A stretch of 64,000 nucleotides of DNA from Cyanobacterium stanieri PCC 7202 (GCA_000317655.1 CP003940.1:186001-250000), one strand, 5' to 3'. Shown: positions 36,337-45,989, counted from the stretch's first letter. Notes: generated by a model not told the origin, from the letters alone. A program made the numbers and translations.

Positions 36337-36407
36337 AGATTTTTGTTTATAATGAGATTAATAAAAAAAAATGATAGGTTTAAAGTGATTTTTTTATTGA
36401 GCTGTAC

Positions 36408-36453
36408 TTGAGACTCTCCACCTTCAACCCATAGGTAAGCTGGAGAGTCTCAA
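36408..36453 (-). terminator. 13-bp perfect hairpin after glgA
   Basis: TTGAGACTCTCCA (36408-36420) pairs perfectly with TGGAGAGTCTCAA (36441-36453) over a 20-nt loop, 6 bp past the glgA stop. No U tract follows directly, so it may end transcription inefficiently or protect the mRNA 3' end. Confidence 0.55.
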
Positions 36454-36459
36454 CAGACT

Positions 36460-37884
36460 TTATTTGACTTTTTGGTCAATTATTTTTTGTTCTTTGTCAG
36501 TCAATTCGGGAGCTTCACCGATAACCTCTCGATACATTTTGATGTATTCTACGGAGGAGCGATACCAGCTGAAATTTTGACTCATGGCTCTAACTTGTAA
36601 TTTTTCCCAGGCACCCTTGAAGCGGAAACCCTCATAAGCCCTAATCATGCAAGTATATAAATCCAGAGGCTCATAACGATCAAAACAATAGCCCAAACCT
36701 TGCTCATTGGCAGGATCAAAAAATGGCACGGTATCCACCAAACCGCCTGTTTTCCGCACGATAGGAATGGCACCATAACGCATTGCCAACATCTGACTAA
36801 TACCGCAAGGCTCAAAACGAGAGGGCATCAAAAAGGCATCTATACCGCTATATACTCGACGGGAGATAGTTTCATTGTGCAATAGTTGCACTGAGATTCG
36901 ACCACGATAACGGGCAGATATTTCCCATAATTGGGTTTCGTAAAAGCGATCGCCCGTACCCAGTATAATTAATTGAGCATCGGTGTAAGCCAAAAATCGC
37001 TCCAAAGTCTGTAAAACAAGGTCAATCCCCTTTTGTTCCACCAAACGAGTCACCATGCCGATGAGAAAGGCGTTACGATTGATTTCTAACCCCGACTCCT
37101 CTTGTAACCTTACCTTATTCAAGCGACGCTTTTCGATAGTTTTAGGAGTGAAATTTTGAGCGATTAATCTATCCGTGGCAGGGTTATATTTCTCTGTATC
37201 AATGCCATTAATAATTCCCCTCGTCTTGCCACTAATCCAAGACAATAAACCATGTAAATTTTCCCCATACTCAGGAGTCTTAATTTGCTCGGCATAGGTA
37301 GGAGAAACAGTATTTACCAAATTTGCAAACTGTAACCCCGCCGCCATGGCATTATCCCCCTGCATATGCCAAGGACACCATGTAATCTGCTCAAGCATTT
37401 CACGACCTGGCCCTTGGTAGGCTAAATTATGAATAGTAAACACAGTGCTAACATCAGGAGAATCACTCATCCATACAGGAATCATCCCCGTATGCCAATC
37501 ATGACAGTGGATAATCTGAGGTTTCCAATAATTCCAAGCAAACTCCGCCGCCCCATTGGCAAAAAAAGTAAAGCGCCAATACTCATCATCACCGCCATAG
37601 ACACTACGCCCAGAAAAACAAGGATGTCCAAATAAGTAAAGAGGAACATCCGTCTCAGGTAAAACCGTTTCATATACAGCGAACTTTTGAAACATGGCAT
37701 CTCCCCACCACACAGGTTCGGTGGGAATGTCCACTTTATCAGGTAAAAAGCCATAATAGGGCATAATTATCCTGACATCATGACCTAATTTTCTTAATAC
37801 TTTTGGTAATGCCCCAACAACATCCCCCATACCCCCAACCTTTGCTATGGGTGACGCTTCCGCTGCCACAAATAAAATTCGCAT
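36460..37884 (-). CDS. glgA: Glycogen synthase (ADP-glucose), GlgA1-type
   Basis: GlgA extends alpha-1,4-glucan from ADP-glucose. The 474-residue protein starts MRILFVAAEASPIAKVGGMG with the ADP-glucose-binding KVGG motif (Lys15), followed by the catalytic-region blocks GGDDEYWRFTFFANGAAEF, HCHDWHTGMIPVWM and a GT5 C-terminal domain with SRFEPCGISQMLAMRYG and TGGLVDTV. Length and sequence fit cyanobacterial GlgA1. It sits apart from other glycogen genes. Confidence 0.95.
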   Translation of the reverse strand: MRILFVAAEASPIAKVGGMGDVVGALPKVLRKLGHDVRIIMPYYGFLPDKVDIPTEPVWWGDAMFQKFAVYETVLPETDVPLYLFGHPCFSGRSVYGGDDEYWRFTFFANGAAEFAWNYWKPQIIHCHDWHTGMIPVWMSDSPDVSTVFTIHNLAYQGPGREMLEQITWCPWHMQGDNAMAAGLQFANLVNTVSPTYAEQIKTPEYGENLHGLLSWISGKTRGIINGIDTEKYNPATDRLIAQNFTPKTIEKRRLNKVRLQEESGLEINRNAFLIGMVTRLVEQKGIDLVLQTLERFLAYTDAQLIILGTGDRFYETQLWEISARYRGRISVQLLHNETISRRVYSGIDAFLMPSRFEPCGISQMLAMRYGAIPIVRKTGGLVDTVPFFDPANEQGLGYCFDRYEPLDLYTCMIRAYEGFRFKGAWEKLQVRAMSQNFSWYRSSVEYIKMYREVIGEAPELTDKEQKIIDQKVK

Positions 37885-38002
37885 AGTGATTCAGACTAGA
37901 TGTGATTTCTTGATTGACTAGGGTGATTGTTACATAATCTTTGCACCTATGCCAAATTATTTTTTATCTGTCTGAAACCTAACACTTAAACCCTTTGCCT
38001 AA

Positions 38003-38119
38003 TTATTCGATTCCAATTTCGTTGGTACGTTTGTATTGACGATAAGCGGCAAAAAATAATCCTAATAAGGTAACGGGAATTAGTCCGATGACAATCCCTA
38101 ATAATAAAGGTTCTACCAT
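38003..38119 (-). CDS. petG: Cytochrome b6-f complex subunit PetG
   Basis: A 38-residue ORF reads [20 protein letters not shown] then [18 protein letters not shown], the single-span PetG protein. It starts at ATG 38119, with the ribosome-binding sequence AGGAGAAA 5 bases upstream. PetG is needed to assemble the b6f complex and binds near the haem-quinone core. It is too short to be found by ORF-length cut-offs; sequence identity with the family is clear. Confidence 0.95.
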   Translation of the reverse strand: MVEPLLLGIVIGLIPVTLLGLFFAAYRQYKRTNEIGIE

Positions 38120-38227
38120 TTTTTTCTCCTAGGTTGTTAACTTTTTTTAACTATTAATTTTAATTGTCCATTGTCCATTGTTAATTGTCAATTGAGTTAT
38201 GGTCTGTTTGTTTTATAATAAGGTCAG

Positions 38228-38240
38228 CCGTGGCACACGG
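38228..38240. other. Small hairpin CCGTG-GCA-CACGG upstream of ndhL
   Basis: A perfect 5-bp stem with a 3-nt loop 33 bp before the ndhL start. It may form in the 5' UTR; no known regulator binds such a site as far as I can tell. Confidence 0.3.
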
Positions 38241-38272
38241 TAAGTAATTTTATTTTGTATTTAAATTTAGTG

Positions 38273-38524
38273 ATGGAAAATCTCTTAAGTATTGAAAATA
38301 TTGACTTAGAAACCATTATCACGGCGGTTTTATATCTTAGTTTGAGTGGACTATATCTATTAGTCATTCCTGGAGGGGTATATTTCTATCTTAATAAACG
38401 CTGGTATGTGGCAAGTTCTTTTGAACGGGCATTTATGTATTTTTTGGTGTTCTTTTCTTTCCCCGGGATGTTGTTACTGAGTCCATTTCTTAATTTTCGT
38501 CCCCGTCGTCGAGAGTTAACTTAA
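38273..38524 (+). CDS. ndhL: NAD(P)H-quinone oxidoreductase subunit L
   Basis: From ATG 38273 the 83-residue protein has two hydrophobic segments (about 14-36 and 55-71) around [20 protein letters not shown], matching NdhL (formerly IctA), a cyanobacterium/chloroplast-specific NDH-1 subunit needed for CO2 uptake and respiration. An upstream frame start at 38255 has no support. It is followed 13 bp later by the DUF3007 gene, an arrangement common in cyanobacteria. Confidence 0.93.
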   Translation: MENLLSIENIDLETIITAVLYLSLSGLYLLVIPGGVYFYLNKRWYVASSFERAFMYFLVFFSFPGMLLLSPFLNFRPRRRELT

Positions 38525-38537
38525 GTTTTTAATTGCT

Positions 38538-38828
38538 ATGAGAAGAATTGACGCTATTTTAATCGCCCTCGGTGTGTTTTTGGCTGGGGGTGTCATCTAT
38601 TTTGTATTTCAAGTTTTGGGTTTGGATGCGGCGGATGCTGGTATCTGGAGTCAGGTGGTATTGGTATTGGGATTGATTGGTTGGGTTTCTACTTATCTGA
38701 TTCGGGTTTTTACCAATGATATGACCTATCATAAGCAGGTGAAGGATTATGATGATGCTTTTTTTGCTAAACAGTTGGAAAAAATGTCTCCCGAGGAAAT
38801 TGAGAAGTTGATGGGGGATGAGCAATAA
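38538..38828 (+). CDS. DUF3007 family membrane protein
   Basis: This 96-residue protein has two predicted membrane segments (about 7-27 and 38-58) and a basic/acidic tail MTYHKQVKDYDDAFFAKQLE then EKMSPEEIEKLMGDEQ. It is the DUF3007 protein that regularly follows ndhL in cyanobacteria and has plastid relatives in plants. A role near NDH-1 or PSI assembly is suspected only from its position. It precedes trpA by 68 bp. Confidence 0.88.
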   Translation: MRRIDAILIALGVFLAGGVIYFVFQVLGLDAADAGIWSQVVLVLGLIGWVSTYLIRVFTNDMTYHKQVKDYDDAFFAKQLEKMSPEEIEKLMGDEQ

Positions 38829-38896
38829 GTCTCTACAGGCAACTCAGGTTAATGTATGATTTTAATGCTAAGAAAATTTTTATATTAATAGTTTAA

Positions 38897-39691
38897 ATGA
38901 GTTCAGTTTCTCAATGTTTTGCTAACCTCAAGGAACGGGGTGAATGTGCTTTAATTCCTTTTATTACTGCGGGTGATCCTGATTTGGCTACCACGGAAAG
39001 GGCGATCGCCCTTTTGGCGGAAAATGGAGCGGATATGATTGAGTTGGGAGTGCCTTATTCTGATCCTTTGGCGGATGGCCCTGTGATTCAGGCGGCGGCT
39101 ACCCGTGCTTTGCAAAAGGGGGTAAATCTTGATCAGGTGTTAGATTTGGTTAAAAGGGTCGTAAATAAGGTATCTACACCGATTATTCTATTTACCTATT
39201 ACAATCCTATTTTCTATCGTGGGGCGCAAAATTTTCTCTCCCAGATTGCCGAGGCAGGAGTTAAGGGTTTGGTGGTACCTGATTTACCCCTAGAGGAGGC
39301 AGAAAGTTTTTTGCAGTTAGCCGAAGCGAATAATATTGAGGTCACTTTGTTGGTGGCGCCCACAAGCCCTATGGAAAGGATAAAGGCGATCGCCCTTAAA
39401 TCTCAAGGGTTTATCTATCTTGTCAGTGTGACGGGGGTTACGGGCATGAGAAACGAAATTCAAACTAGGGTAGAGGATTTGATTGCCCAGTTAAATAGTG
39501 CCACTGATAAACCTGTGGGGGTTGGTTTTGGCATTTCTGAACCCCATCAAGCTACCCAAATCAAGGAATGGGGAGCGGATGCGGTCATCGTCGGTAGTGC
39601 CTTTGTGAAAAGGTTAGCTAATCAAGAGCCTGAAACGGGTTTAAGGGCGATCGCTGATTTTTGTGCCGAATTGAAACAAGCCATCAAATAA
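38897..39691 (+). CDS. trpA: Tryptophan synthase alpha subunit
   Basis: TrpA cleaves indole-3-glycerol phosphate to indole and passes it to TrpB. The 264-residue protein has the N-terminal catalytic Glu in [18 protein letters not shown], the Asp in [11 protein letters not shown], and the phosphate-binding [14 protein letters not shown] and [13 protein letters not shown] loops of the family. Length is normal. The trpB gene is not in this window; trpA is in an ndhL-DUF3007-trpA order as in other cyanobacteria. Confidence 0.97.
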   Translation: MSSVSQCFANLKERGECALIPFITAGDPDLATTERAIALLAENGADMIELGVPYSDPLADGPVIQAAATRALQKGVNLDQVLDLVKRVVNKVSTPIILFTYYNPIFYRGAQNFLSQIAEAGVKGLVVPDLPLEEAESFLQLAEANNIEVTLLVAPTSPMERIKAIALKSQGFIYLVSVTGVTGMRNEIQTRVEDLIAQLNSATDKPVGVGFGISEPHQATQIKEWGADAVIVGSAFVKRLANQEPETGLRAIADFCAELKQAIK

Positions 39692-39699
39692 CCTCGTAG

Positions 39700-39716
39700 G
39701 GTGGGCACGGCCCACC
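39700..39716. repeat. Palindrome GGTGGGC-ACG-GCCCACC
   Basis: A copy of the dispersed 7-bp-stem palindrome found near 7706, 10142 and 56552, here between the convergent trpA and lyase genes. It could act as a bidirectional hairpin, but there is no T tract. Confidence 0.7.
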
Positions 39717-39740
39717 TCATAAAAAATAATTTAATCCTTG

Positions 39741-40262
39741 CTATTTTTCTTCTACTTTAATTTTTTTAATTTCGGAATAAAAAGAGGTTTCAATTACTTG
39801 ATCTTTATGTTTGATTACGGTGTTTCTTAGACGTAAATTATCATTAGCAAACCAGATTTTTTCCTCAACATATTGATTATCCTTATCAAGGGTAAAAGTT
39901 ATGGAATTATCTTCCGCAATAGAAAAATGTCCTTCTAACAGTTTTTTATTACCAAGTAAACGCCAGATTTTTCCTGCTTTTAAATCATCGGTATTATGAT
40001 TAATGATCATGGTACTATGACCTACTTGTTTAGGTTTTCCCCAATCAGGGGAGTTGTCCCAGTCGGAGGCGATAATGGTAATATCTTCTATATCAAGACC
40101 ATTTTCTTGACAAATCGCTTTTGCTTGGTCACTATTTTTTTCTAATAAGTTAATGTTTAAATTGGCTTTACTATTATCGACGGCTTCTTTATTTATGTTA
40201 TAGGTGGTACGCTGAGAAAACCAACTCCCTGCTGTTTTCTCGATAAAGGTATTTATATCCAT
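39741..40262 (-). CDS. Phycobiliprotein lyase, CpcS/CpeS-type
   Basis: This 173-residue protein is a member of the CpeS/CpcS lipocalin-like lyases that attach phycocyanobilin to Cys84 of phycobiliproteins. Family features are AGSWFSQRTTYNI at the start, SDWDNSPDWGKPKQVGHSTM in the middle, and EEKIWFANDNLRLRNTVIKH then SFYSEI at the end. It may be CpcS or CpcU; the sequence suggests the CpcU-like member by the DWGKPKQVG block, but I cannot be sure. Monocistronic. Confidence 0.87.
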   Translation of the reverse strand: MDINTFIEKTAGSWFSQRTTYNINKEAVDNSKANLNINLLEKNSDQAKAICQENGLDIEDITIIASDWDNSPDWGKPKQVGHSTMIINHNTDDLKAGKIWRLLGNKKLLEGHFSIAEDNSITFTLDKDNQYVEEKIWFANDNLRLRNTVIKHKDQVIETSFYSEIKKIKVEEK

Positions 40263-40594
40263 TAATCTTATATTAAAGTACTTTTTATAATAAATCGATC
40301 GCCCTTAATCGTAAATATAGTCAAAGGCAACATTGATTATATCATTTAAGGGAACAGGCAACGGGGAACAGGTAACGGGGGGTTGCTGATTTTAGATATG
40401 ATTTCTCGTTTAGGTGGGGAATGGGCAATAGTGATAACATTTTTGATGTCTCAGTTCTTAGTGTCATTCAATTATATTTCATACCATTATTAAACAATAC
40501 CAAGTTGAATAGGTTTGCAGGTTAGAGGTTGCAGGTTAAATTTCTTTCAATGAGAGAATTAAAAAAAGAATAATTATCCATTATCAATTATCAA
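40263..40594. repeat. Repeat-rich gap before ribD
   Basis: This gap contains GGAACAGGCAACGGGGAACA, GGGAATGGGCAATAG, and AATTATCAATTATC-type repeats, plus a HIP1-like GATCGATCGCCC. I see no coding potential or RNA signature. Confidence 0.5.
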
Positions 40595-41677
40595 TTATTG
40601 AATGTATCCTTGAATCAAAAAATCATCATCAAATCTTTGTACACTAACATGATGTAACTTTAAAGCATCTTGCATCGTTGTAATACCCAAATCACCCACA
40701 GGATTAAACCCCCCTTGTCCACCGATAATTTTTGGCGCTATAAACCCTAATACCTTTTGTATGTTACCAGAGGCGATCGCCCTTGCTCCCAAATTACCGC
40801 CACATTCCCAGAAAACAGAATTAAAACCACGCTCATATAAATCATCCATCACCACCGTAGGAGAAAGATTTTCACACTCTACCACCTCCACCCCTTGGGA
40901 TAACAAATGAGCCTTGAGAGGTGAATCAACATCTTGAGGGAGAGTAAAAACCACCGTAGGTGCCATGATAGTATCCCATAGATGACAATCCCAAGGTAAA
41001 TCAAAACTTTCCGACATCACCACCCGCAAAGGATTATGACTACTCACCCCATGGGTAGTTAAACGGGGATTATCCTTCCTTACCGTATTTCCTCCCACCA
41101 CCACCGCATCACAACCAGCTCGCAAAAAATGAACATAATCCCGTGACTTTTGCCCCGTAATCCACTTACTATCCCCCGTAACCGTGGCAATTTTGCCATC
41201 CAGAGTCATGGCATACTTTAAAATACCCAAAGGGCGCTTATGAATCACCCGATGAATAAAAGCCTCATTCAATTTGCGACAGGCTTCCTCCTCCACCCCT
41301 ACCTTAACATCGATACCAGCGGACACCAGACGCTTAATACCACCCCCTGCCACCCTTTCATCGGGATCCACCATACCTACCACCACTCGGCTAATTCCTG
41401 CCCGAATAATTGCCTCTGTGCAAGGGGGCGTTTTTCCATAATGATTACAAGGCTCAAGATTTACATAAATTGTTGCCCCCCTAGCCCCCTCTCCTGCTTC
41501 CTTCAGGGCAAAAACTTCGGCATGGGGAGATCCCGCCCGAGGATGGAACCCCCTGCCCACAATCTGACCATTTTTAACCACCACTGCACCCACCAAAGGA
41601 TTAGGAGAGGTTCTTCCCCATGCTTTTTTCGCTAACTCCAAGCATTCCGAGATCATTTTCTGGTCAAATTGATTCAT
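40595..41677 (-). CDS. ribD: Bifunctional riboflavin biosynthesis deaminase/reductase RibD
   Basis: RibD deaminates and then reduces the pyrimidine intermediate in riboflavin synthesis. The 360-residue protein has the N-terminal zinc deaminase motif HAE (52-54) with PCNHYGKTPPC (Cys77 and Cys86), and a C-terminal reductase domain that includes KYAMTLDGKIATVTGDSKWI and GCDAVVVGGNTVRKDNPRL. Length is normal. It is transcribed away from the group 2 sigma factor gene, with a shared 287-bp promoter region. Confidence 0.96.
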   Translation of the reverse strand: MNQFDQKMISECLELAKKAWGRTSPNPLVGAVVVKNGQIVGRGFHPRAGSPHAEVFALKEAGEGARGATIYVNLEPCNHYGKTPPCTEAIIRAGISRVVVGMVDPDERVAGGGIKRLVSAGIDVKVGVEEEACRKLNEAFIHRVIHKRPLGILKYAMTLDGKIATVTGDSKWITGQKSRDYVHFLRAGCDAVVVGGNTVRKDNPRLTTHGVSSHNPLRVVMSESFDLPWDCHLWDTIMAPTVVFTLPQDVDSPLKAHLLSQGVEVVECENLSPTVVMDDLYERGFNSVFWECGGNLGARAIASGNIQKVLGFIAPKIIGGQGGFNPVGDLGITTMQDALKLHHVSVQRFDDDFLIQGYIQ

Positions 41678-41862
41678 TACTCCATCATTAAAAATAAGAT
41701 AAATCTTTGTAACCCTTATGAAACATAACTTGTAGGGATTTCAAAAAAAAGTTTTACAAAACTTTCCTTTATGCCTTATGATTGATAAGTGGTCAACTTT
41801 ACTATTATGCCGTAACTCATCTAAGAAAGACAAGGTTAGTAATAGTAAAAGGCGAGTTTGTG

Positions 41863-41940
41863 ATGCGAAAAACTCAAAAAAATGACCGAGATTTACGCAC
41901 TATTATGTATAATTTTAATTCCCTAGATCTTATTAACTAA
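41863..41940 (+). other. 25-codon in-frame upstream ORF before the sigma factor
   Basis: ATG 41863 to TAA 41940 (MRKTQKNDRDLRTIMYNFNS then LDLIN) is in the same frame as the sigma gene and ends 24 bp before its ATG. It could be a leader peptide, or the remains of a longer N terminus that is now interrupted by one stop. There is no proof that it is translated. Confidence 0.3.
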
Positions 41941-41964
41941 TCTAGTATAGATACTTATTGTCTT

Positions 41965-42921
41965 ATGCAACCTTTACCCAAGAATATTGATACAATCCGT
42001 GTTTATTTGAAAGAAATTGGTCGAATTCCTCTATTAACCCAAGAGGAAGAGATTATTTATGCTAAACATATTCAAGAGCTAGTCGCCCTCGAGAAAAAGA
42101 AAGAAACCCTTGCTAAAAAACTCGAGCATGAACCTACTTTAGGGGAGTGGGCAAAGGCTGCAAAAATTTCTGAAAAAAATTTACAAATTAAAATCACCCA
42201 AGGTGAAAAAGCCAAGCGTCGCATGGTAGAAGCTAACTTACGTTTAGTCGTATCCATCGCCAAAAAATACCTCAAGCGCAATTTAGATCTTCTTGATCTC
42301 ATCCAAGAGGGTACCATTGGTATGCAAAGGGGTGTGGAAAAATTTGACCCCACAAAAGGTTATCGTTTCTCTACTTATGCCTATTGGTGGATTCGTCAAG
42401 CTATTACAAGGGCGATCGCAGAGAAAAGCCGAGCCATTCGCTTACCCTTACATATTACCGAAAAACTAAATAAAATTCGTCAAACTCAAAGAAAATTATC
42501 TGAAGAAAAAGGTCGCCCTGCAACCATTGCTGAATTAGCCGAAGCCTTGGAATTAAGCACCGAACAGGTTAGAGAATATCTTGGTAAAGCTCGTCAACCT
42601 CTTTCCCTCGATCTCAAAGTCGGAGATAATAATGACACAGAATTAGGAGAACTATTAGAAGACAAAGGACAATCCCCCGAAGACTTCACCGACTACTCTT
42701 GTTTGCAATTCGATCTCAAAAAAATGATGTCCGAATTGACCCAGCAACAGCAGGACGTAATTAGGTTACGCTATGGACTAGAAGACGGAAAACCCCTCAC
42801 CCTCTCCAAAATTGGTGACATTCTCAGTATCTCCCGCGAAAGAGTTAGACAAATCGAAAGAGAAGCCCTCACCAAATTGAGAAAGCGCAAAGAAGTAATC
42901 CAAGAATATATCGCCAGTTAA
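41965..42921 (+). CDS. sigD: Group 2 RNA polymerase sigma factor (SigD-like)
   Basis: The 318-residue protein has region 1.2 ([21 protein letters not shown]), region 2 ([20 protein letters not shown] with [20 protein letters not shown] and [19 protein letters not shown]), region 3, and the 4.2 helix-turn-helix ([20 protein letters not shown]). It lacks the long N terminus of the primary sigma SigA. Length equals that of the cyanobacterial SigD group, which supports adaptation to light and redox change; the letter assignment is inference. It carries a strong terminator. Confidence 0.9.
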   Translation: MQPLPKNIDTIRVYLKEIGRIPLLTQEEEIIYAKHIQELVALEKKKETLAKKLEHEPTLGEWAKAAKISEKNLQIKITQGEKAKRRMVEANLRLVVSIAKKYLKRNLDLLDLIQEGTIGMQRGVEKFDPTKGYRFSTYAYWWIRQAITRAIAEKSRAIRLPLHITEKLNKIRQTQRKLSEEKGRPATIAELAEALELSTEQVREYLGKARQPLSLDLKVGDNNDTELGELLEDKGQSPEDFTDYSCLQFDLKKMMSELTQQQQDVIRLRYGLEDGKPLTLSKIGDILSISRERVRQIEREALTKLRKRKEVIQEYIAS

Positions 42922-42935
42922 TCCAATAATTTTTT

Positions 42936-42959
42936 GACCTCCTGTTTGGAGGTTTTTTT
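42936..42959 (+). terminator. Rho-independent terminator of the sigma factor gene
   Basis: A 6-bp stem ACCTCC-TGTTT-GGAGGT followed immediately by seven T, 15 bp after the stop. Typical intrinsic terminator. Confidence 0.92.
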
Positions 42960-43077
42960 GTATCAGACGACACAATTTTACTGATACACTAAAACACATT
43001 TTGATGATCAAAATCCAAAGCTGTAATTGATATAGAAAAAAACTATATAATCTTAACAGTGATTTTGATAAAAGTGT

Positions 43078-43989
43078 ATGAAAGGAATTTATATAGTAGC
43101 TAATGATAAAGTCATAGAGAACACCATCGCTCTATTGAATAGTATTCGTATTAATGATCCATTAATTCCTATTTATTTAATTCCTTTTGATGATCAATAC
43201 CATAATGTTGCTGAAATCGTCACAAAAAAACATGACGTAAAAATATTTCCCGATTTAAAATTCATTGAGGATTTTACTGGACAAATTGCGGCTATATTTG
43301 ACCGAGATTTTTTAGCCTTACCCAATAAAATGCGCAAATTAGTTCAATGGTTCGGTCCGTTGGATGAATTTCTTTATATCGATACAGATATTATTATTTT
43401 TGAATCTTTATATCCCATTCTTGATTATCTGCAAGAATATCAATTTATTAATTGTGATTATCACTTTAAAGGAAGAAAATTAAATGACGTCTTTTCATCA
43501 GTGGTCACTGAAAAAAACATCTTTTCTTCACAAGAACTAGAAGATGTTTTTAACAGTGGTTTTTGGGGATCTAAAAAAGGACTTTTTTCAATTTCTGAAT
43601 TATATAAAATACTAACTGAGTGTGCAAATAATAAAGAATACTTTGATTTTTCTCAAAAAACTACGGACCAACCGATTCTCAATTATATTATCTTGAAAAG
43701 TACGGAAAATCGTTTAAACCTTGTCAAATTGAATAATCATGAACCGGGTAGCTGGGCAGGTTCAAAACACTTTGTAGAGAAAGATCATAAACTATATGAT
43801 AAAGGCAAACCATTACGCTATTTACATTGGGCAGGTGTACCCCTAAATCCTCAAGGAAATTATTATGAACTATGGCAATATTATCGCTATTTAGGAGAAG
43901 AAAAACCTGCTAATATCTCAGTAGATAACCATAAAACCAACTATTGGGATATTATTAAAAATAAAGCAAGAAAATTACTTAAAAAATAA
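43078..43989 (+). CDS. GT-A-fold glycosyltransferase-like protein, Npun_R2821 family
   Basis: This 303-residue protein begins MKGIYIVANDKVIENTIALL, as in the Npun_R2821/Npun_R2823 family of cyanobacteria, and contains FLYIDTDIIIF with the DxD metal motif of GT-A glycosyltransferases. It has no signal peptide. The C-terminal NYWDIIKNKARKLLKK is basic and may touch the membrane. It is AT-rich, alone, and lies between two terminators. The acceptor is unknown; surface polysaccharide synthesis is likely but inferred. Confidence 0.8.
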   Translation: MKGIYIVANDKVIENTIALLNSIRINDPLIPIYLIPFDDQYHNVAEIVTKKHDVKIFPDLKFIEDFTGQIAAIFDRDFLALPNKMRKLVQWFGPLDEFLYIDTDIIIFESLYPILDYLQEYQFINCDYHFKGRKLNDVFSSVVTEKNIFSSQELEDVFNSGFWGSKKGLFSISELYKILTECANNKEYFDFSQKTTDQPILNYIILKSTENRLNLVKLNNHEPGSWAGSKHFVEKDHKLYDKGKPLRYLHWAGVPLNPQGNYYELWQYYRYLGEEKPANISVDNHKTNYWDIIKNKARKLLKK

Positions 43990-43991
43990 TC

Positions 43992-44022
43992 AAAAGACGT
44001 AGTTATTATGCTACGCCTTTTT
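43992..44022. terminator. Bidirectional terminator between the glycosyltransferase and PBP genes
   Basis: AAAAG-A-CGTAG (43992-44002) pairs with CTACG-C-CTTTT (44011-44021) with one A-C mismatch, giving A and T runs on both sides. It sits between two convergent genes and could end transcription from both. Confidence 0.8.
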
Positions 44023-44057
44023 GACATTCACCCTTAAGAGTATAATTTTTTTAAACT

Positions 44058-45989
44058 CTACCTTGCTTCAGGACGTTTAAACTGAGAAGCAGCTGGAAAC
44101 TGAAGCACAGGTTCATTTTCCAGTGCCATATTCATAAATTGTCGCCATACAGGTGCCGCTGTACCTCCCCCCGTAACCCCTCTGCCTAGGGTGCGGTTGA
44201 AATCATCATTTCCAATCCAAACAGCTACAGATAACTGAGGAACATAGCCCACAAACCAAACATCACGCTCTCCACTGGTGGTTCCCGTTTTACCAGCGGC
44301 TGGTCTGCCAATATTAGCTGAGGGAGCAGTTCCGCCCGGACGCATTACATTTTGTAATACCGTAGTTAGAGATGCCGTAGACCATTCATCTAAAACTAAC
44401 CTAGGTCGAGGAGTATTATCAATAATGGTGTTTCCGTTGCTATCTGTAACTTGTAGAATCATTGTGGTGTCAGATTGCCAACCATTACTCGCAAAAGTGG
44501 CATAGGCACTCGCCATCTCCATGGGAGTGATACCAATGGGTCCTAGGGGAAGGGATATAACGGGTTGTAAAGGACTTTCAATGCCCAAAGTGCGGCTCAC
44601 ATCAATGACGCTATCAAGACCAATTTCTTGACCTATGACCACCGCAGGAATATTGAGTGATACAGTGAGGGCATGGTTAATGCTAACATCTCCTCCCCCT
44701 GTGTCTCCACCATAGTTAGTAGGGCGATAAATGCCAGAGCCATCCCTAAAACCACGGCTATGGTTGGCGATACTACTTCCTGGGCTATATTTCCCTGTGG
44801 CAAAAGCGGTATAGAATACAAAGGGTTTAAAAGCTGATCCCGGTTGGCGGCGTGAATGTAAAACTCGGTTGAATTGACTGGTTTCATAGTCAATACCCCC
44901 CACTACAGCTTTGACAAAATGGGTGCGAGGATCGATCGCCACTAAAGCCATTTGATCCGCCCGAACTCCAGAGCGACGTAAATTATTATGGGCATTCCTG
45001 ACCACTTCTTCTGCCCTGATTTGCATATTATAATCAAGGGTAGTTTGCACATTTAAACCACCTTTAATTAACATATCACTGCCAAAACGATTAATAATTT
45101 CCTCCCTCACCGCATCGGTAACAAAAGGAAGTCGGCTTCTTTGCCATGCTTGAGGTCTTCCGATACCCAGAGGTTCAACTTTCGCCGCCTCGGCTTCTTG
45201 CTCAGTAATCCATTCCAAATCCACCATCCGATTAAGAACTAATGCCTGTCGTCTTTTGGCTATTTCATAATTAACAAAAGGACTAAAGGCTTCTGGTGCT
45301 TGAATAATTCCTGCCATCATCGCTGACTCTGCCAAATTTAGCTCTGAGGCTGGTTTATCAAAATAACTTTTGGCAGCGGTTTGTACACCATAGTTGTTAT
45401 GACCCCAATAGATGTTATTGAGATACATATCAAGAATTTCATCCTTAGTAAAAACCTGCTCAATACGAAGAGCCAAAATTGCTTCGGCCAACTTACGAGC
45501 ATAACTCCTTTGATGGGAGAGAAACATATTTTTGGCTAACTGCATAGTAAGGGTTGAAGCACCTTCCACAACTCCTCCACTACGGTAGTTAACCACGATC
45601 GCCCTTGCTACACTACTAGGATTAATACCATCATGATAATAAAAATTACTATCTTCAATGGCAAGAACAGCCCTTTTTAGCTCAGGAGAAATCTCATTCA
45701 ACTCCACCGTTTGACGATGTTCTTCAGAGTGAAAACTAGCTAATAAAACCCCCTTAATATCATATACATAACTGGTTTGAGCAGGAATATGACCCCGTAA
45801 CACCCTCACATCAGGAAGATTACGAAAACTGATGGCTAACCCTGCCAAACCTCCTGCTACCACAGAAGTTGTCAACAAAGTTAAACTGAGGAACGTCCCC
45901 CCCGCAACCTTGGTAACACCTAACACGAAATTCCCTACATGATTAGGCTTTGGCGGTTTAGTTTTTAACTTAAGAGTAGTAGATGACAC
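44058..45989 (-). CDS. Class A penicillin-binding protein (transglycosylase/transpeptidase, PBP1a-like)
   Basis: The 643-residue protein has a short cytoplasmic start, one membrane helix (about 30-53), a GT51 transglycosylase domain (IEDSNFYYHDGINPSSVARA, GASTLTMQLAKN) and a transpeptidase domain with SxxK in GSAFKPF, SxN in VSLNIP and KTG in AAGKTGTTSGE. It builds and cross-links peptidoglycan. All catalytic motifs are present. Length is typical for cyanobacterial class A PBPs. Its stop faces the bidirectional terminator. Confidence 0.95.
   Translation of the reverse strand: MSSTTLKLKTKPPKPNHVGNFVLGVTKVAGGTFLSLTLLTTSVVAGGLAGLAISFRNLPDVRVLRGHIPAQTSYVYDIKGVLLASFHSEEHRQTVELNEISPELKRAVLAIEDSNFYYHDGINPSSVARAIVVNYRSGGVVEGASTLTMQLAKNMFLSHQRSYARKLAEAILALRIEQVFTKDEILDMYLNNIYWGHNNYGVQTAAKSYFDKPASELNLAESAMMAGIIQAPEAFSPFVNYEIAKRRQALVLNRMVDLEWITEQEAEAAKVEPLGIGRPQAWQRSRLPFVTDAVREEIINRFGSDMLIKGGLNVQTTLDYNMQIRAEEVVRNAHNNLRRSGVRADQMALVAIDPRTHFVKAVVGGIDYETSQFNRVLHSRRQPGSAFKPFVFYTAFATGKYSPGSSIANHSRGFRDGSGIYRPTNYGGDTGGGDVSINHALTVSLNIPAVVIGQEIGLDSVIDVSRTLGIESPLQPVISLPLGPIGITPMEMASAYATFASNGWQSDTTMILQVTDSNGNTIIDNTPRPRLVLDEWSTASLTTVLQNVMRPGGTAPSANIGRPAAGKTGTTSGERDVWFVGYVPQLSVAVWIGNDDFNRTLGRGVTGGGTAAPVWRQFMNMALENEPVLQFPAASQFKRPEAR

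Noticed and set aside
37482-37754. 90-codon minus frame inside glgA
   Set aside because: Alternative frame of glgA; the real frame has complete glycogen synthase motifs.
39741-40262. Lipocalin or fatty-acid-binding protein for the minus-strand 173-residue product
   Set aside because: The AGSWFSQRTTY start and SFYSEI end fit bilin lyases of the CpcS/CpeS family better.
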